Assembly: GCF_051020975.1 (NCBI RefSeq)
Contig: NC_135045.1
Location: 4,652,501-4,716,500 of the forward strand
Direction of reading: 5' to 3'
DNA from: Osmia lignaria lignaria
Lineage: Eukaryota > Arthropoda > Insecta > Hymenoptera > Megachilidae
Length of the DNA: 64,000 bases
The position numbers were made by a program, and so were the translations under genes. The notes beneath the pieces were generated by a model. That model was given only the letters and a program-made list of their open reading frames with translations. It was not told where the DNA came from and made no database searches. Below, one piece after another: positions 60,131 through 64,000 of the stretch. How positions within the stretch are numbered: the first letter of the stretch is position 1; every line of letters begins with the position of its first letter.

Positions 60131-61425
60131 GCAATGTTGCGTGTCACTACAGCCGGGAACTATGTATTGTTGTTATGGAAACGTACAGTGAGCCACAGCC
60201 AAAATTGTACACCGTAATTCTCTTACTGTGCTTGATAATGTACGATTTTGGCCGTGAGAACATTTTGTATATGTCATTATATATATATTCAATTTGTATT
60301 GAACATTTGCCCAAATTTGACTTTTTTCACATACAAGCAATAATAATACAGTAAAAGCTGAATAAATGCAAGAGAGATTGGGACCTAAAGATTGTATTAT
60401 ACATATCCAGCCGAGGCTATATTTACATGCGGCTCCAGCTGAGCGTGAAAGTAGAAAGGGACAGATAGTGGAAGAGAGAAAGAGGTCGAAGGAAACAAAG
60501 GACGGGGCCGAAACGTATCGGTGTGACTAACACTAATTCAACGATGAAACTTTTTTATTTTTTACTTTTTGTTAATGAAAATTGTACTAACGTATTTGTG
60601 AGATTTTTCTAATTAAAATGAGACCAAACACGATATACAGTAATGCTTCGAAATAAGCAACTCGCTATCCCCTCTTCTTTGTTTGAAGTCGCCCGCAAAG
60701 TGAGAGGTACGAGAAATGAGTAAGAGGTCTATGAAAGCGCGAAGCCGATGTTTAGGATAATAAATTTCACGCTCGACTGAGCATTGACATCGGTTAGTAG
60801 AAGAAGGATGGAATATATATAATGCTTTCTCAGTCGGGTATATTTGCTTCGAAATAAAGCATAGTGCGAGAATGAGAGGGCATGCTATATTCTATCCTTG
60901 TTCAAAAAATAACATCGCTGCTCGGCCGATCACTTTATGATTTGCCGCTACCTCGGATCTCTCACTCGTTTCTCGCGTTCTCTATCGTCCCGTTTCGAGA
61001 ACAAAATCAAGCCGAATAGCAACCTGCTTCGAAATAAGCAACTGTTCGGTCCCGAGTCACTTGCTTATTTCGAAGCATTACTGTATATCGTATTTGGTTT
61101 CATTGTAATCAGAAAAAATGCGTTAGTAAAAGTTTCATTAAGAAACAGTCAAAAATAAAAAAGTTTCATCGTTGAATTAATATTAGTCACACCGATATTC
61201 GAATTATATTACACCGATTCCTTGTCAAGCGTCGAGCTTCGTCAAAGCGGATCCCTCCACGTGGAGGGGATAGTCCCCTTGCATTTATTTAGCTTTTACT
61301 GTACACACGGAATATTGTTACAGAAGTGTCGCGTTAATACACTGTATTTTTTAGCCAAAATAAAAAATGATGTGTGGTGTACAATTTTGGCTGTTACTCA
61401 GTATACATGACATAACATGGCACGC
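60131..61425. mobile_element. Set of concentric inverted repeats
   Basis: Four inverted pairs share about the same centre. Outermost: GCCAAAATTGTACACC near 60,198, inverted near 61,385. Next: TACAGTAAAAGCTGAATAAA at 60,349, inverted ending near 61,302. Next: AATTCAACGATGAAACTTTT at 60,536, inverted near 61,165. Inner: TACAGTAATGCTTCGAAATA at 60,639, inverted ending at about 61,086. TACAGTA ends recall pogo/Tigger-type TIRs with TA duplications. It is best read as elements inserted inside one another or grown by palindrome formation. Confidence 0.65.
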
Positions 61426-61920
61426 AACGTTGTTACGATACAAGTATTTGTTATAAGTGGATACGATTGTCTGTAATCGAATAATAGGAGCTCAGCTATA
61501 AGTTTCTATATTTGAAGCTGATCATTAACTGATTCGGATAAACGGAGTAAATAAATGTCCCCAAGGGAAAGATACCGCCCACTTATGGGCACTAGCCTCA
61601 TCTTAAAAAGGGACGGATAGGCTCAACAAGTTTCACAATCACTGAATTACCGAATTATTAGAATTTCTGAATGAATGTAATCGGCTGTACTAAAAGTACC
61701 CGCAGTTAAAGAGTTAATGTGTCTAATGTGAGACACATTACTATTGACATATGAATCGCATTGTACAAACGATGCAACTGCACTATCTGCAAATTCGTCA
61801 ATCGACGAAAGCGAACGTGATATTCAGTATATGGATATCAAGAAAGATGAATATTTGTAAGATAAGAATTTATCTCCTTTCCTCCGAGTGACGACTATAG
61901 TCGGCGCTAAAGTAATGGTG
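61426..61920. other. Non-coding spacer inside the inverted-repeat element
   Basis: No inverted partner was found for most of this stretch, and no protein frame is recognisable. GTGTCTAATGTGAGACACATTA near 61,719 contains the short palindrome TGTCTAATGTGAGACA. Confidence 0.35.
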
Positions 61921-62269
61921 AATTCATGTTTCCCGACGCCGGCCAAACGGAAAGTTCATAGTCGGTCCCCAGGGATCGACACCGCGCTCAACGTGTTAAA
62001 GTACCTATCAACAACGAATTCGAGGGGAGCCGGCATATGGAACCGAGGATCTTCGGATTTCCAATCATGTGTCTGACCACGGAGTTAACCGTTTGTATGT
62101 ATGAGTGCATTTTACTTTCGAATGTAACGAGTAACTAACTTGAATTGTCAATACCTCTTAACAATTACCTGCTTTCCCCCATAATGGGGTGCAAACGTGT
62201 TCAGCTGGATGAACCATAGTAAGGTGGCACAGTTGCATTAACAACTGAACATAACACGTGGAAACGTTC

Positions 62270-62890
62270 CTCGTGAGAAGTAAAGAAACGTAGATGCATT
62301 GTAACATCACGAAAAAAAGATAAGTTTATAGCAACTTACATATTTTTAACATGTATCATTACATTCAAGACTTAAATTGTATTTTTCTTTCTTATGCATA
62401 GGACGGAAGAAGACCGTGAATGAGCGGCATGGATTCGGACAACACGAACTTTCAACCGAGAAGGGAGGAAACGTAGATGCAGAACAATTACACACGAAAA
62501 AAGATAAGTTAATAGGAATCTATATATTTGTATTATATATCATTATATTCGCGATTTAAATTTTATTTTTTTTATGTATAGGATGGAAGAAGACCATCAA
62601 ACATCGTCCGTGCGTTGGTCAGCTGCAGAGGTTGTCAAACATCACATGATGTATACAGAATATTATTTGAACAATACAATTGTAGTATCTTTGTATCTTT
62701 CAAAAATAAAAAATAAATAAAAAAAACAAACCTGAAAAGATTATAGATTTATTTATAACCTAACCTAACCCCAACCTAACCCAATTCCCTACGCATTATA
62801 CTCGCCTTTAAGTATTGTAATAGTTGAAGTAACATTTAATTGGAAATATAACTTCTGTACGTATCACATATGTACATACATTCATTCATA
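62270..62890 (-). repeat. Inverted right flank matching 44.6-45.6 kb
   Basis: Read on the minus strand, it repeats the left flank: CTGCAGCTGACCAACGCACG, TCTTCTTCC, CCTATGCAT, ATAAATCTATAATCTTTTCA and a TTAGG-like tract (CCTAACCTAACC at 62,759-62,770). It holds about two diverged 200-bp units instead of 3.6. The gap between the two flanks is about 16.7 kb. Confidence 0.75.
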
Positions 62891-63010
62891 AATGTATAGG
62901 ATACATAAAAAAAAAATTTTGTTTTATAAAAAATCGGACCTCCTGAACTGATACATTATATTTTTAATTTAACATTTTGTCTCCTTCTCTCTTCGTAAAT
63001 CTGAGAGAGA

Positions 63011-63095
63011 AGTATTTTAGTCCGATTTCTTAGCGACCAAATTTCAATCACATTTCCCCTCACTCACCCCACCATACTTCAATCTTCCTCGAAGA
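63011..63095 (-). repeat. 83-bp interspersed repeat, inverted copy 7
   Basis: The minus strand reads CTTCGAGGAAGATTGAAG and continues through TTGGTCGCTAAGAAATCGG, matching the 46.8-50.0 kb copies with a few changes and a short insertion. It lies outside the right flank repeat. Confidence 0.75.
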
Positions 63096-63564
63096 TTTAA
63101 TCATTATCCACAATTTTCTCCTCTCTCTCTCCCCCTTTCTTTTTTTTCTTCCGGCTTGCTGCTTTGCTAAATTTCAAACAAGAAACCACAGAAGCAAAGC
63201 AGCGCGGCGGGCGTTCACCCATCTTTCTGTGAACCGCAGTCAAGTAAGGATTAACCTTGCTGATCTGTCGGATATCGGCATAACCCATGTGGTTGAAATT
63301 TGGTTCATATTTTATTTATACCATCTAATTATTTCTATTATGCGAAATGTTCAGTTATTCTGCTCCAAACTAATACACACGATTCTATACAGGAGACTGG
63401 TAAAATGCTCATTACTTAAGAAAAGCAGCCAGAAAAAAATATGTTGTCAGATTTCTTACTATTTTCTTAGACAGATAACTCAGTATATTCTTTCAGCATA
63501 GAATGTATTCTTTTACTGGACTCTCTTGATTTTGCGTTACGCCCAAATATTCGATGAATAGGTA
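63096..63564. other. Non-coding sequence near the window end
   Basis: Pyrimidine-rich CTCTCTCTC tract at about 63,119-63,150 and otherwise mixed sequence. No gene or inverted partner was recognised. Confidence 0.35.
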
Positions 63565-63955
63565 ACGAAAATGTGACGGTGGCAGAACGACATAGCTCGA
63601 GCGAGTTCTTGAATGCTGGCGAACGTAGAAAAGCACAAATAGCGAAAGAGAAAGAGGTCCGAGAATTAAAGAGCCCGAAAAAAAACATTTGAGTGAGACA
63701 ATATTCATTGAACCATAACTTTTTTAATTTTCATTTTTGCTAAATGAAACTTTTACCAATGTAATTGGAACGTTCTTCTGATGAAAATAAAACCAAACAC
63801 GACATAATTTGCATTACATTTACTTATTTATTTAAAACCTAATGCAAATATATAAAGTAAGAATAATTCTAATTATGTCGTATTTGATCTTGTTTTAATC
63901 GAAAAATTTCATCAATACGCTAGTGGAAGTTTCATTCAAAAGAAAAATCAGTCAT
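63565..63955. mobile_element. Repeat A copy followed by a palindrome
   Basis: Repeat A occupies 63,565-63,700 (GTGACGGTGGCAG, GAAAGAGGTCCGAGAATTAA). It is followed by inverted arms 63,711-63,805 and 63,868-63,955 that share TGAAACTTTTACC-like and AAACACGACATAATT-like words. The arms are related to the inner arms at 60,536-60,640 and 61,085-61,190, so these belong to one MITE family. Confidence 0.65.
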
Positions 63956-64000
63956 TAGTAATTATAAAGCAACGAAGCGAAAGTGCATCATAGGTACACA

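Larger units (their letters stand above)
56866..62177. mobile_element. 5.3-kb inverted-repeat element with nested palindromes
   Basis: The left arm (about 56,866-57,126) and right arm (about 61,921-62,177) are inverted copies sharing GGTAATTGTT, CATACAAACGGTT, AATCCGAAGATCCTC, GGCTCCCCTCGAATT and a CCCTGGGGACCGAC block. TTAACACG(T)(T/C)GAGCGCGG occurs in both arms, at 57,054 and inverted ending at 61,999, so a TTAA-to-TTAA piggyBac-like boundary sits inside the arms. GTCGGTCCCTGGGGACCGAC (57,073) is itself a hairpin. No transposase lies inside. The interior is a string of smaller palindromes listed separately. It could be a foldback-type element or several MITEs nested into each other. Confidence 0.7.

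Overview
The window is AT-rich nuclear DNA from an insect, most likely a hymenopteran and possibly a bee. Support comes from an odorant receptor of the type expanded in Hymenoptera, short introns with GT/AG borders, short TTAGG-type tracts, and dense small inverted-repeat elements with piggyBac-like TTAA-ACACGTTGA termini. Strand, exon and protein statements were worked out by hand from the bases; no similarity search was run.

Layout. (1) 1-10,980 is gene-poor and holds a few MITE-like elements. (2) 11,011-11,979 (minus) is an intronless atonal-type proneural bHLH gene. (3) 12-29.4 kb is a gene desert with GC-richer patches that could be regulatory. (4) 29,387-31,423 (minus) is a second, three-exon atonal-family bHLH gene in the same orientation, so the two are neighbouring paralogs. 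(5) 34,586-37,455 (minus) is a nine-exon odorant receptor that reads through as an intact 405-residue protein. (6) 38,792-40,255 (minus) is bystin, a ribosome-biogenesis factor, three exons and 432 residues. It lies head to head, 512 bp apart, with (7) Mcm7 at 40,768-43,678 (plus), ten exons and 725 residues, a subunit of the replicative helicase. The shared promoter carries an E2F-type GCGGGAA site.

From about 44.5 kb to the end the window is a transposon island. It holds a roughly 200-bp tandem repeat, a mosaic of broken hAT fragments (46.5-50.3 kb) punctuated by an 83-bp repeat and containing a near-identical 707-bp tandem duplication, a decayed piggyBac transposase (51.07-52.14 kb), an apparently intact BED-finger hAT transposase of 694 residues (54.38-56.46 kb), and a 5.3-kb inverted-repeat element (56.87-62.18 kb) built from several nested palindromes with arms of 120-300 bp. 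The outer flanks of the island, about 44.6-45.6 and 62.3-62.9 kb, are inverted copies of each other, so the island is laid out like nested inverted repeats.

Bystin and Mcm7 are growth and S-phase genes sharing a divergent promoter. The two bHLH genes are candidate sense-organ determinants. The receptor is a chemosensory gene. I see no operon-like unit and no clear RNA gene. The most unusual material is the inverted-repeat island; the most useful gene-level observation is the side-by-side pair of atonal-family genes.
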